Below the pieces are notes generated by a model. It was given only the letters and a program-made list of their open reading frames with translations, was not told the origin of the DNA and did not search any database. This document shows, in pieces, positions 8,433 to 16,760 of a DNA stretch of 64,000 nucleotides (positions within the stretch are counted from its first letter, which is position 1; every line of letters begins with the position of its first letter). The stretch is taken from positions 1 through 64,000 of the forward strand of contig NZ_JBNMIU010000006.1 of assembly GCF_050873445.1 (NCBI RefSeq). The letters run 5' to 3'. A program made the translations under genes and the position numbers. This DNA comes from Acidaminococcus sp050873445 (GTDB taxonomy: Bacteria; Bacillota; Negativicutes; Acidaminococcales; Acidaminococcaceae).

Positions 8433-9230
8433 TCAGTCCTTTTGGGAAGAATGGAAATCTTTTTTCTGCAGCAGCTGGGAAATGACCACCAGGGAGACGG
8501 TCACCAGCATCATGCAGGTGGAAAGTGCGTTGATCTGGGGCGAGATTCCCCGCTTCACCATGGCGTAGATGTATAGCGGCAGGGTGGTGGAGTTGGGACC
8601 GGCCACGAAGAAACTGATCACGAAGTCATCGATGGACAGGGTGAAGGCCATAAGGGCGCCGGCGATGATCCCCGGGGCGATCATGGGCAGGGTCACATAT
8701 CGGAAGGTGTTCCAGGGTGTGGCATACAGGTCGCTGGCGGCTTCTTCCAGATCCTGACGGCAGCCTTCCAGCCGGGCACCTACAGTGATGATTACAAAGG
8801 AGATGCAGAAGGTGATGTGGGCGATGATCAGGGTAGGTCGTCCCAGGTTGATGCCCAGCTGGGAGAACAGTACCAGGAGCGACAGGCCCATGACAATCTC
8901 CGGAATCAGGATGGGCAGGTACAGCAGGCTGTTGATCAGCAGCCTGCATTTGTACTGGTAGCGATGGAGGGCCAGGGCGGCCAGAGTGCCCATGACGGTG
9001 GTGACCACTGTAGTGATGGAGGCAATCAGCAGGCTGTTGCCCAAGGCTTCCAGCACCCGGTCATTTTCCAGCAGGGCAGCATACCATTTCAGAGTGAAAC
9101 CGGCCCACACCGCATTGATCCGGGAATCGTTGAAGGAGTACAGGGACAAAATCAGGAGCGGCAGATACAGAAAGGCCAGGATGGCCAGGGAATAAGCTAC
9201 CAATGTGGCGCTACGCCAGCTTTTCTTCAT
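8433..9230 (-). CDS. potC: Spermidine/putrescine ABC transporter permease PotC
   Basis: 265 residues, a typical binding-protein-dependent permease with six predicted membrane helices. The cytoplasmic EAA loop is seen as EEAASDLYATPWNTFRYVTL (about residues 150-170). N-terminal RSATLVAYSLAILAFLYLPL and SFNDSRINAVWAGFTLKWY are characteristic of PotC. Its ATG at 9230 overlaps the end of potB by 20 bases, giving translational coupling. It forms the membrane channel with PotB. Confidence 0.93.
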   Translation of the reverse strand: MKKSWRSATLVAYSLAILAFLYLPLLILSLYSFNDSRINAVWAGFTLKWYAALLENDRVLEALGNSLLIASITTVVTTVMGTLAALALHRYQYKCRLLINSLLYLPILIPEIVMGLSLLVLFSQLGINLGRPTLIIAHITFCISFVIITVGARLEGCRQDLEEAASDLYATPWNTFRYVTLPMIAPGIIAGALMAFTLSIDDFVISFFVAGPNSTTLPLYIYAMVKRGISPQINALSTCMMLVTVSLVVISQLLQKKDFHSSQKD

Positions 9231-10071
9231 GGTGATGGCCTCCTTTCTGGGCTTGCAGGGCCTTATAATACAGCACGATCATGATGAGGCTCAGCAGCGC
9301 CAGGATGATGGAAAGCGCTGAACCGAAGGGCCAGTCACGGGCTGACAGGAACTGGTTCTGGATCACGTTCCCCATGAGGGAGCTTTTGGCACCCCCCATG
9401 ATGTCCGGTACTACGAACATCCCCAGAGAAGAGATGAACACCAAGATGGATCCGGCGGCTACTCCGGGCATGGTGAGCGGAAGAGTGATCTTCCGGAATG
9501 CCGTCAAAGGGCCTGCTCCCAGGTCACTGGCGGCTTCCAGCAGCCTTTTGTCCATCTGTTCCAGAGAAACGTAAATGGGCAGTACCATGAAAGGCAGCAG
9601 CCCGTAGACCATGCCGATGAGCACAGCGGTGTTGTTGTACAGAAGGCTCAGGGGTACCTTGATGGCGCCGATGGACATCAGGATGCTGTTGATCAGGCCA
9701 TGGGCCCGGAGGATGATTACCCAGGAGTAGGAGCGGATCAGGAAGTTGATCCAGAAGGGGATCATGACCAGGATGATTCCGGCCTGCTGCCATTTTTTGG
9801 GCAGGATCATGGCGATGGTATAGGCCACCGGGTAGCCCATGGCAAAGGTTAGCAGGGTAGTCAGGAAGGCGGTGCCCAGGGTGAAGATGAAAATCTTCAG
9901 ATACAGGGGTTCCAGGAACTGGATGTAGTTTTCCAGGGTCCAGTGGAATACTACCTGGCCGTAGGCCGTACGAGAGGCAAAGGACACCACCACAACGATC
10001 AGGAGGGGAAGGGCAAAGAAAAGGCCCAGCCATCCCATGGCTGGCAGCACCAGCAGCTTGCCCCGCTTCAT
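9211..10071 (-). CDS. potB: Spermidine/putrescine ABC transporter permease PotB
   Basis: 286 residues from the ATG at 10071, which overlaps the potA stop as ATGA; an upstream in-frame extension to 10134 lies inside potA and is less likely. Six membrane helices are expected. The EAA loop reads EAASDLGAGPLTAFRKITLP. The first helix begins at MKRGKLLVLPAMGWLGLFFA. It is the PotC partner in the heterodimeric channel. Confidence 0.93.
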   Translation of the reverse strand: MKRGKLLVLPAMGWLGLFFALPLLIVVVVSFASRTAYGQVVFHWTLENYIQFLEPLYLKIFIFTLGTAFLTTLLTFAMGYPVAYTIAMILPKKWQQAGIILVMIPFWINFLIRSYSWVIILRAHGLINSILMSIGAIKVPLSLLYNNTAVLIGMVYGLLPFMVLPIYVSLEQMDKRLLEAASDLGAGPLTAFRKITLPLTMPGVAAGSILVFISSLGMFVVPDIMGGAKSSLMGNVIQNQFLSARDWPFGSALSIILALLSLIMIVLYYKALQAQKGGHHHEEKLA

Positions 10072-11072
10072 TTCGTCACCTGGACGCTGTCCTGGGGATT
10101 CCACCAGATGCCGACCCGGTCGCCCAGATCCCAATCCCGGTGCTCATCATAATATTGGTAGGCAGTAATCAGCTGCCGAGTGTCATCCAGCCGGATGAAC
10201 AGCTTGTCGAAGGTGCCGCAGAACAGGATCTGCTCGATGGCTCCTGTCAGCCGGGGCTCTTTTTCCGGCGCCGTTTTCTCGCCTTCAGCAGTCACCACCA
10301 GGAACTGGGGCCGGATGGACAGCAGGCAGCTGTCGTCTCCGGGTACCGGGAAGAAGTTGTTCTCGCCGATGAAACTGGCGGCAAATTTGCTCCGGGGATA
10401 CTGGTAGATCTTGTCCGGAGGATCATCCTGCTCGATGCGGCCGCTGTTCACGATGATGACCCGGTCGCTCATGGTGAGAGCCTCTTCCTGGTCGTGGGTA
10501 ACGTAGATGAAAGTGATGCCCAGCCGCTGCTGCAGGCTCCGCAGTTCCACCTGCATGGTCTTGCGCAGTTTGTAATCCAGGGCACCCAATGGTTCGTCCA
10601 GCAGCAATACTTTCGGATTGTTCACCAGAGCCCGGGCGATGGCTACCCGTTGCTGCTGGCCGCCGCTCATCTGCTGGGGCTTCCGGTAGCGCAGGTCTTC
10701 CAGCTGGGTCATCTGCAGCACTTCTGCAATCCGTCTCTGCTGCTCCTTGCGGGGAACTTTTTTCATCTGGAGCCCGAAGCGGATGTTTTCTTCCACCGTC
10801 ATATGGGGGAACAGGGCGTAATGCTGGAACACCATGTTCACATTGCGCTTGTAAGGGGCCAGCTGGGTGACATCCTCGTCATCCAGAAAAATATGACCCG
10901 AAGTGGGCGTTTCCAGACCGGCGATCATGCGCAGCATGGTGGTTTTGCCACAGCCGGAGGGGCCCAGCAGGGTCACGAATTCTCCGTCATAAATAGTCAG
11001 GTTAAGGGGAGGGATGATCAGGTTGTCTTCGAACTCCTTGGTGATCCCCACCAGACGAATCATTTCTTTCAT
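10068..11072 (-). CDS. potA: Spermidine/putrescine ABC transporter ATPase
   Basis: 334 residues. The nucleotide-binding domain carries Walker A GPSGCGKTT (37-45), signature MSGGQQQRVAIARAL, Walker B VLLLDEPLGALD and H-loop VTHDQEEA. A C-terminal TOBE/OB domain (about 240-334) has SIRPQF and QLITAYQYY segments, as in PotA/MalK-type ATPases. It is the first gene of the operon. An extended TATAAT lies on the minus strand near 11114-11119, with a poor -35. It diverges from rplU. Confidence 0.95.
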   Translation of the reverse strand: MKEMIRLVGITKEFEDNLIIPPLNLTIYDGEFVTLLGPSGCGKTTMLRMIAGLETPTSGHIFLDDEDVTQLAPYKRNVNMVFQHYALFPHMTVEENIRFGLQMKKVPRKEQQRRIAEVLQMTQLEDLRYRKPQQMSGGQQQRVAIARALVNNPKVLLLDEPLGALDYKLRKTMQVELRSLQQRLGITFIYVTHDQEEALTMSDRVIIVNSGRIEQDDPPDKIYQYPRSKFAASFIGENNFFPVPGDDSCLLSIRPQFLVVTAEGEKTAPEKEPRLTGAIEQILFCGTFDKLFIRLDDTRQLITAYQYYDEHRDWDLGDRVGIWWNPQDSVQVTK

Positions 11073-11172
11073 CTTTGATTCTCACGACCTTTCATTGCTT
11101 ACAATTTAATAATTATAGCATGTTTAGCCCCTCAGTTACAGGATAAGAATCCGTTTTTTACCCAGGAAAAAC

Positions 11173-11201
11173 TTGCTTTTTTTCCGTCGTCGTAGTATAC
11201 T
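11173..11201 (+). promoter_or_regulatory. Sigma70-type promoter of the rplU operon
   Basis: TTGCTT (11173-11178), exactly 17 bp, then TATACT (11196-11201). Transcription would start near 11208, leaving a leader of about 95 bases before rplU. Confidence 0.8.
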
Positions 11202-11214
11202 TTGAAGGCTGAAT

Positions 11215-11300
11215 GTGAATTTAGCACTACCGCACGGAGAGGTTCCGTAAAACTCCGTAGGGAGTTACCGCATCCGGCGAGTCTTGAATGAGGGAGGTGC
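11215..11300 (+). promoter_or_regulatory. Probable ribosomal protein L21 leader RNA
   Basis: The leader contains short complementary blocks (CCGCACGGAGAGGTTCCGT, ACTCCGTAGGGAGT) followed by CCGCATCCGGCGAG, directly before rplU. Its position, size and CCGCACGGAGAGG-type sequence are as expected for the L21 leader known in Firmicutes, through which L21 is thought to control its own operon. I have not compared it with a covariance model. Confidence 0.55.
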
Positions 11301-11304
11301 AGAT

Positions 11305-11616
11305 ATGTACGCTATTATCCGTACAGGTGGCAAACAGTACCGCGTCAGCGAAGGCGATGTACTGAACGTTGAAAAACTGAACGTTGAAGAAGGCCAGGAA
11401 ATCGTTTTCGATGATGTCCTGACTGTAGTCAACGATGGCGATGTGAAAGTAGGGACTCCTACTGTTGCAGGCGCTAAAGTAACCGCCAAGGTTGCTAAAC
11501 AGGGCAAAGCCGATAAGATCTTTGTTTTCAAATACAGAGCAAAATCCAACTATCGGAAACGCCAGGGTCATCGTCAACCCTTCACCCAGGTTGAAATCAC
11601 TTCTATCGAAGCCTAA
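11305..11616 (+). CDS. rplU: 50S ribosomal protein L21
   Basis: 103 residues, the exact family length, beginning MYAIIRTGGKQYRVSEGDVL. The ATG at 11305 follows GGGAGGTG; an in-frame ATG at 11288 lies upstream of this Shine-Dalgarno and would add an atypical extension. The C-terminal KYRAKSNYRKRQGHRQPFT is the 23S rRNA-binding region. It is the first gene of the conserved Firmicute L21-Prp-L27 operon. Confidence 0.98.
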   Translation: MYAIIRTGGKQYRVSEGDVLNVEKLNVEEGQEIVFDDVLTVVNDGDVKVGTPTVAGAKVTAKVAKQGKADKIFVFKYRAKSNYRKRQGHRQPFTQVEITSIEA

Positions 11617-11619
11617 GTC

Positions 11620-11949
11620 ATGATTCAGGTAGATATCTACTACAACAGTCATGGCAGAATCAGACGATACACCGTGGCAGGTCATGCAGAGTTCAATCCG
11701 GAAGGGTTCGACGAAGTATGCTATGCCGTATCGCTGGATACCCAGGTTGCCGCCAATGGCCTGAACGAAGTACTCCACCGCAGGGTGGATTATTCCATCG
11801 ACCAGGAAGCCGGTACTTTGGGAGTCTGTCTGGTGGATGAGCCTGATGCCAGGACGGAAGCAATCCTGCAGACCATGGTCTGCGGTCTCCGCCATTTGCA
11901 GAAGACCTATTCACCTGACTATCTCGTTATCAAAGAGCACAGGAGGTGA
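11620..11949 (+). CDS. prp: Ribosomal-processing cysteine protease Prp
   Basis: 109 residues (YsxB family). Prp removes the N-terminal extension of L27 in Firmicutes and relatives; the cleavage is essential in Staphylococcus. The catalytic His and Cys are seen in the family motifs GHAEF (about residue 21) and EVCYAVS (about residue 35). It lies between rplU and rpmA, three bases after rplU, and its stop overlaps the rpmA Shine-Dalgarno. Its presence fits the extended L27 encoded next. Confidence 0.95.
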   Translation: MIQVDIYYNSHGRIRRYTVAGHAEFNPEGFDEVCYAVSLDTQVAANGLNEVLHRRVDYSIDQEAGTLGVCLVDEPDARTEAILQTMVCGLRHLQKTYSPDYLVIKEHRR

Positions 11950-11954
11950 ACATC

Positions 11955-12245
11955 GTGTTCGAATTAATCCTTCAATTACACGCCCATCATAAAGGGGGCG
12001 GCTCCACTTCCAACGGCCGTGACTCCAATGCACAACGCATGGGCACGAAAGCACACAATGGTCAGCTGGTAACGGCTGGTTCCATCATTGTCCGTCAACG
12101 TGGCACCCGGTTCCACATGGGCCAGAACGTTGGCATGGGTAAAGACTACACCATCTATGCAAAGGTAGCCGGCAAGGTTGCTTTTGAAAGATGGGGCAAA
12201 GATCGTCGTAAGATCAGCGTTTACCCGGTTGAAGCTGAAGCATAA
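11955..12245 (+). CDS. rpmA: 50S ribosomal protein L27 with a cleavable N-terminal extension
   Basis: 96 residues from GTG at 11955, spaced six bases from AGGAGGTG (11941-11948); the earlier in-frame GTG at 11946 overlaps the Shine-Dalgarno. The product starts MFELILQLHAHHKGGGSTS. The usual Firmicute extension ends LQFFA before KKG; here it reads LQLHA before HHKGGG, so the predicted Prp site is a variant. The mature N-terminus reaches the peptidyl-transferase centre. The rest (GRDSNAQRMGTKAHNGQLV) is standard. Confidence 0.97.
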   Translation: MFELILQLHAHHKGGGSTSNGRDSNAQRMGTKAHNGQLVTAGSIIVRQRGTRFHMGQNVGMGKDYTIYAKVAGKVAFERWGKDRRKISVYPVEAEA

Positions 12246-12250
12246 TCACC

Positions 12251-12283
12251 AAAGAGTGTCGCAGCCGCGGCACTCTTTTTCTA
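12251..12283 (+). terminator. Terminator of the rplU-prp-rpmA operon
   Basis: AAAGAGTG (12251-12258) pairs with CACTCTTT (12271-12278), with a GC-rich inner part, and T residues follow. Confidence 0.85.
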
Positions 12284-12306
12284 TAGGATGAGCAAGGAGA
12301 ACCATC

Positions 12307-12723
12307 ATGGAAGAAACCCTGCGGGAAATGGTACGCCGGTATCTGGGCGAAGGGCTACGGAGCCTGGAGCAGGAAGATATGGCCGATATGGAGGGCAATC
12401 TGCTGCGTACCCGGCAGGCAGAACGGGATGAAGAAACTGCGAAAGGGCACTGCACTCCGGAAGAACTGCAGCAGCTGGAAGATACACTGAAAGCGCTGGA
12501 GGAGACTCCCAAACTGGCAGCCAATGCCCGGGATTCCCTGCTGGATCTGGAAGGGGTCCGCTGCTATCCCTGCGGCCGGTTCCTGATTTTCTACCGGTAC
12601 AATGCCAATTTCAATGTCATCACCCTGATCCGGCTGGCGCTGGATCACCCGGAATGGGACCCGCTGATCCGGGATGGAAAACCTTTCCATGAAAATAGCA
12701 AGGATTTTGGCTATAATTCATAA
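12307..12723 (+). CDS. Orphan protein with a ParE/RelE-like C-terminal half
   Basis: 138 residues. The N-terminal 75 residues are acidic and helical (repeated EE/LE/QQLEDTLKALEE), with no known motif. The C-terminal half, GVRCYPCGRFLIFYRYNANF and the following ITLIRLALDHPEWDP, has the sequence pattern of the last strands of ParE/RelE-type toxins (small beta-strands with GRY-LIFYR and IxxLRxxHxxxD). The ParE core helices are replaced by the acidic segment, so this may be an antitoxin-like helix joined to a toxin-like end, or a decayed toxin. The ATG at 12307 follows AAGGAG. No partner gene is adjacent: terminator before, rpoB leader after. Confidence 0.6.
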   Translation: MEETLREMVRRYLGEGLRSLEQEDMADMEGNLLRTRQAERDEETAKGHCTPEELQQLEDTLKALEETPKLAANARDSLLDLEGVRCYPCGRFLIFYRYNANFNVITLIRLALDHPEWDPLIRDGKPFHENSKDFGYNS

Positions 12724-12740
12724 AAAATTCACAAGTTCAA

Positions 12741-12770
12741 TTGTACAATTCTATTGTAATATGGTATAAT
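12741..12770 (+). promoter_or_regulatory. Promoter of rpoBC
   Basis: TTGTAC (12741-12746), 18 bp, TATAAT (12765-12770). The start would lie near 12777, giving a leader of about 225 bases. Confidence 0.65.
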
Positions 12771-12776
12771 TATCGT

Positions 12777-12945
12777 CCATGAAGTTTGTTAAAAGCAGGA
12801 TATATAGGTTTCGCGAGTGCTCAGTGGTTGGACATCGCGTTCCCGCTCAAGTGAGGAGAGGAGCACGAAATGCTGACTGAGAGACATTGCAAGATACAAG
12901 GCTGATCAATCCTAGTTGTGTTGACTGCCTTGTTTTTTTTGTGTG
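12777..12945 (+). promoter_or_regulatory. Structured rpoB leader with competing helices and an intrinsic terminator
   Basis: Complementary pairs in order are CGCGA/TCGCG (12812-12816/12835-12839), GTGCTC/GAGCAC (12817-12822/12861-12866) and CTCAGT/ACTGAG (12820-12825/12876-12881). The last two share bases 12820-12822 and cannot both form. They are followed by ACAAGGC (12896-12902) pairing with GCCTTGT (12927-12933) and a T8 run, an intrinsic terminator about 65 bases before rpoB. This is the layout of an attenuator. I do not recognise a known riboswitch, T-box or protein leader in it. Confidence 0.6.
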
Positions 12946-13003
12946 ATAGATTCTTAGTACTTTCTTCGAACACCCTGCCTAGAGAAAAGGAGTGAGAGAC
13001 CAC

Positions 13004-16000
13004 ATGTTTAAGCCGGTTCATAATGGCGACCGCATCCGGTACAGTTATGCACGGATCAAAGAAGTCCTGAAAATGCCTCATTTGATCGACCTGCAGAGAA
13101 AATCTTATGAGTGGTTCATAAGAGAGGGCCTGCACGATGTATTCAAGGACGTTTCCCCGATCAGGGATTTCACTGATAATCTGGAACTGAGTTTTGAAAA
13201 CTTCACCATTGGGGATCCCAAATATGATATCGAGACCTGCAAGGAAAAGGACGCTACCTATGCAGCTCCTTTGAATGTGGACGTGCGCCTGCTGTATAAG
13301 GATACGGGCGAAATCAAGGAATCCACCGTTTTCATGGGTGACTTCCCTCTGATGACCGATACCGGTACCTTCGTGATCAACGGGGCTGAACGTGTCATCG
13401 TCAGCCAGCTGGTCCGTTCTCCTGGCGTGTACTATTCCAAAGACATGGATCCCATGGGCAAGTTCCTGTACGGGACCACGGTCATCCCCAACCGGGGCGC
13501 CTGGATCGAATACGAAACTGACCTGAACGACATCATCTACGCCCGTGTGGACCGGACCCGGAAACTGCCGGCTACGGCACTGCTGCGTGTGATGGGCCTG
13601 CCCACCAATGATGATATCATCAAGACCTTCGGTGAACATCCTTTCCTGACTGCTACCCTGGCCAAGGATACCACCAAGAACGAAGATGACGCCCTGCTGG
13701 AAATCTACCGGAAACTGCGTCCGGGTGAACCGGCCAACCTGGAAAACGCCGCACAGCTGATCAAGAACATCTTCTCCGACAATCGCCGGTATGACCTGGC
13801 CAATGTAGGCCGTTACAAGGTCAACAAGAAACTGGGCTGGCGCCATCGTCTGCTGGGCAAGAAGCTGACTTCCCCCATTGCCTTCGAAAATCCCGACGGC
13901 AGCCAGGGCGAAGTGGTCCTGCCGGCCGGCACCATCATCGGCGATGAAGAAATCGACAAGCTGGAACAAAGCGGTATCTACAGCGAACCCGGCTATGCCG
14001 ATGTGTGGGTGGAATACCAGGAACATCCGGAACACATCATCGTCACCAAAGACATCGATGCTTCCGTCCGGGTCATCACTCCTGCTGATGTGATTGCTTC
14101 CTTCGCTTACCTGCTGAATGTGATCGACGGCATGGAAGGCAAGGACGATATCGACCATCTGGGCAACCGTCGTGTACGCTGCGTGGGCGAACTGCTGCAG
14201 AACCAGTTCCGGATCGGGCTGTCCCGTATGGAACGGGTGATTCGGGAACGGATGACCCTGCAGGATGCCGATGTGATCACCCCGCAGGCACTGATCAACA
14301 TCCGTCCGGTGGTCGCTGCTGTGAAAGAATTCTTCGGCAGCAGCCAGCTGTCCCAGTTCATGGACCAGAACAACCCGCTGGCTGAACTGACCCATAAGCG
14401 GCGTCTGTCCGCCCTGGGGCCCGGCGGTCTGTCCCGTGAACGTGCCGGTTACGAAGTCCGTGACGTGCACGTATCCCACTACGGCCGTATGTGTCCTATT
14501 GAAACCCCTGAAGGCCCGAACATCGGTCTGATCGGGTCCCTGGCCGCCTACGGTGTGGTGAACCGCTACGGCTTCATCGAAACCCCGTACCGCCGGGTGG
14601 ACAAGAAGACCGGCAAGGTCACCAACGATATCGTCTACATGACTGCAGACGAAGAAGATAACTACATCGTGGCACAGGCCAACGAACCGCTGAATGATGA
14701 TGGTTCGTTCGTGAACAGCCACGTTACCTGCCGGGAACGGAACGACGTACTGTCCATTCCTCCTTCCCGTGTAGATTTCATGGACGTTTCCCCGAAACAG
14801 GTTATGTCCATTGCAGCAGCTCTGATTCCTTTCCTGGAAAACGATGACGCCAACCGTGCTCTGATGGGTGCCAACATGCAGCGGCAGGCTGTGCCTCTGC
14901 TGAACCCGAAAGCTCCTGTGGTCGGTACCGGCATGGAATACAAAGTGGCTGTGGACTCCGGTGTATGCATCCTGGCCAAGCATGCCGGCACGGTGAAATA
15001 CGTCAGTGGCGACAAGATCATCATCACCCGGGCCGATGGTGCCGGTGTGGATGAATACAACGTCCTGAAGTTCAAACGTTCCAACCAGAGCACCTGTGTG
15101 AACCAGCGCCCCATCGTCTACAAGGGCGACAAAGTGGAAGAAGGTCAGGTCCTGGCTGATGGTCCTGCTACGGATCACGGCGAACTGGCTCTGGGCCGCA
15201 ACGCCATTGCCGCGTACATGCCCTGGGAAGGCTACAACTACGAAGATGCTGTACTGCTGTCCGAAGATCTGGTGAAGGAAGACGTATTCACCTCCATCCA
15301 TATCGAAGAATACAACTGCGATGCCCGGGATACCAAACTGGGACCTGAAGAGATCACCCGGGATATCCCCAACGTTTCTGAAGAAGCCCTGAAAGACCTG
15401 GACGAAGACGGGATCATCCGCATCGGTGCCGAAGTACGGCCTGGCGATATCCTGGTCGGCAAGGTCACCCCGAAAGGCGAAACGGAACTGAGCGCTGAAG
15501 AACGGCTGATTCGTGCCATCTTTGCCGAAAAGGCACGGGAAGTCCGGGATAGCTCCCTGCGGGTGCCCCACGGCGAATCCGGTATCATTGTCAGCGTACA
15601 GATCTTCACCCGGGAAAACGGTGACGAACTGCCGCCCGGTGTCTCCAAACAGGTGCGTGTGCATATCGTACAAAAACGGAAGATCAGCGAAGGCGATAAG
15701 ATGGCAGGCCGTCACGGGAACAAGGGTGTCGTTTCCCGGATCATGCCTCGTGAAGATATGCCTTTCCTGCCCAACGGCGAACCGGTACAGATCGTACTGA
15801 ACCCCCTGGGCGTGCCTTCCCGTATGAACATCGGGCAGATCCTGGAAGCCCATCTGGGCTGGGCTGCCTGCGGCCTGGGCATGCGGATCGAATCCGGTGA
15901 TCCCAACCTGGCCGGTGAACTGAAAGAAGCCGGGTATGATGTGGACAAATACGGCATGCCCCAGACGGTGGACCATGCAGTACCTGTTGCTGTTCCCGTA

Positions 16001-16744
16001 TTCGATTCCGCCCGGGAAGACGATATGGAAAAGACCCTGAAACTGGGCGGTGTGGATCCCAGCGGCAAGACCATCCTGTACGATGGCCGTACCGGCGAAC
16101 CCTTCGACAACCCTGTCACTGTGGGCTGCATCTACTATCTGAAATTGCACCATCTGGTTGCTGATAAGATCCATGCCCGTTCCACCGGTCCGTACTCCCT
16201 GGTAACCCAGCAGCCTCTGGGTGGTAAAGCCCAGTTCGGCGGCCAGAGATTCGGGGAAATGGAAGTGTGGGCACTGGAAGCTTACGGTGCCGCTTACACC
16301 CTGCAGGAAATCCTGACCGTGAAGTCCGATGACGTGGTGGGCCGTGTGAAGGCTTACGAAGCCATCGTGAAGGGCGAAAACATCCCTGAACCGGGTGTGC
16401 CTGAATCCTTCAAGGTACTGGTGAAAGAAATGCAGGCCATCGGCCTGGATATCCAGGTGCTGGATGAAGATGATGAAGAAATCGACCTGGACGATGAAGA
16501 TGAAGATATCGGAATGGGTGATATCGCCAGAGAGCTGGATATGGATATGGCCAACAAGGCCAACCATGCCGCAGCCAATGTGGGCGATAACGGCGGCGCG
16601 AACCAGAACAGCGACGAAGAACTGAGCCCGGATGAAGATCAGCCGGAAGGCAGCGACTTCGATGTGATTGCAGATATCGGGAACATGAATCTGGATGATT
16701 CCCATAACGATAACGGCGACGACAACGGGTCTGATGCAGAGTAG
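13004..16744 (+). CDS. rpoB: DNA-directed RNA polymerase beta subunit
   Basis: About 1246 residues from the ATG at 13004 (an in-frame GTG at 12992 overlaps AAGGAG). It starts MFKPVHNGDRIRYSYARIKE. All usual blocks are present, including rifampicin cluster I around residues 445-480 (SSQLSQFMDQNNPL, HKRRLSALGPGGL) with wild-type, sensitive-type residues, and GDKMAGRHGNKGVVS near residue 900. After the normal C-terminus (MQAIGLDIQVL) there is an unusual tail of about 90 residues, very rich in Asp, Glu and Asn. rplJ-rplL are not upstream. Confidence 0.98.
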   Translation: MFKPVHNGDRIRYSYARIKEVLKMPHLIDLQRKSYEWFIREGLHDVFKDVSPIRDFTDNLELSFENFTIGDPKYDIETCKEKDATYAAPLNVDVRLLYKDTGEIKESTVFMGDFPLMTDTGTFVINGAERVIVSQLVRSPGVYYSKDMDPMGKFLYGTTVIPNRGAWIEYETDLNDIIYARVDRTRKLPATALLRVMGLPTNDDIIKTFGEHPFLTATLAKDTTKNEDDALLEIYRKLRPGEPANLENAAQLIKNIFSDNRRYDLANVGRYKVNKKLGWRHRLLGKKLTSPIAFENPDGSQGEVVLPAGTIIGDEEIDKLEQSGIYSEPGYADVWVEYQEHPEHIIVTKDIDASVRVITPADVIASFAYLLNVIDGMEGKDDIDHLGNRRVRCVGELLQNQFRIGLSRMERVIRERMTLQDADVITPQALINIRPVVAAVKEFFGSSQLSQFMDQNNPLAELTHKRRLSALGPGGLSRERAGYEVRDVHVSHYGRMCPIETPEGPNIGLIGSLAAYGVVNRYGFIETPYRRVDKKTGKVTNDIVYMTADEEDNYIVAQANEPLNDDGSFVNSHVTCRERNDVLSIPPSRVDFMDVSPKQVMSIAAALIPFLENDDANRALMGANMQRQAVPLLNPKAPVVGTGMEYKVAVDSGVCILAKHAGTVKYVSGDKIIITRADGAGVDEYNVLKFKRSNQSTCVNQRPIVYKGDKVEEGQVLADGPATDHGELALGRNAIAAYMPWEGYNYEDAVLLSEDLVKEDVFTSIHIEEYNCDARDTKLGPEEITRDIPNVSEEALKDLDEDGIIRIGAEVRPGDILVGKVTPKGETELSAEERLIRAIFAEKAREVRDSSLRVPHGESGIIVSVQIFTRENGDELPPGVSKQVRVHIVQKRKISEGDKMAGRHGNKGVVSRIMPREDMPFLPNGEPVQIVLNPLGVPSRMNIGQILEAHLGWAACGLGMRIESGDPNLAGELKEAGYDVDKYGMPQTVDHAVPVAVPVFDSAREDDMEKTLKLGGVDPSGKTILYDGRTGEPFDNPVTVGCIYYLKLHHLVADKIHARSTGPYSLVTQQPLGGKAQFGGQRFGEMEVWALEAYGAAYTLQEILTVKSDDVVGRVKAYEAIVKGENIPEPGVPESFKVLVKEMQAIGLDIQVLDEDDEEIDLDDEDEDIGMGDIARELDMDMANKANHAAANVGDNGGANQNSDEELSPDEDQPEGSDFDVIADIGNMNLDDSHNDNGDDNGSDAE

Positions 16745-16760
16745 GAAGGAGTGAGCGCTC

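Noticed and set aside
12777..12945. 6S RNA or tRNA-like RNA upstream of rpoB
   Set aside because: Ends do not pair into a closing rod and no cloverleaf or CCA-like end is found; it fits better as a leader with a terminator.
12821..16705. Open minus-strand frame of 1294 codons opposite rpoB
   Set aside because: It mirrors the codon pattern of rpoB, has no Shine-Dalgarno or family match, and is a shadow of a GC-biased highly expressed gene.
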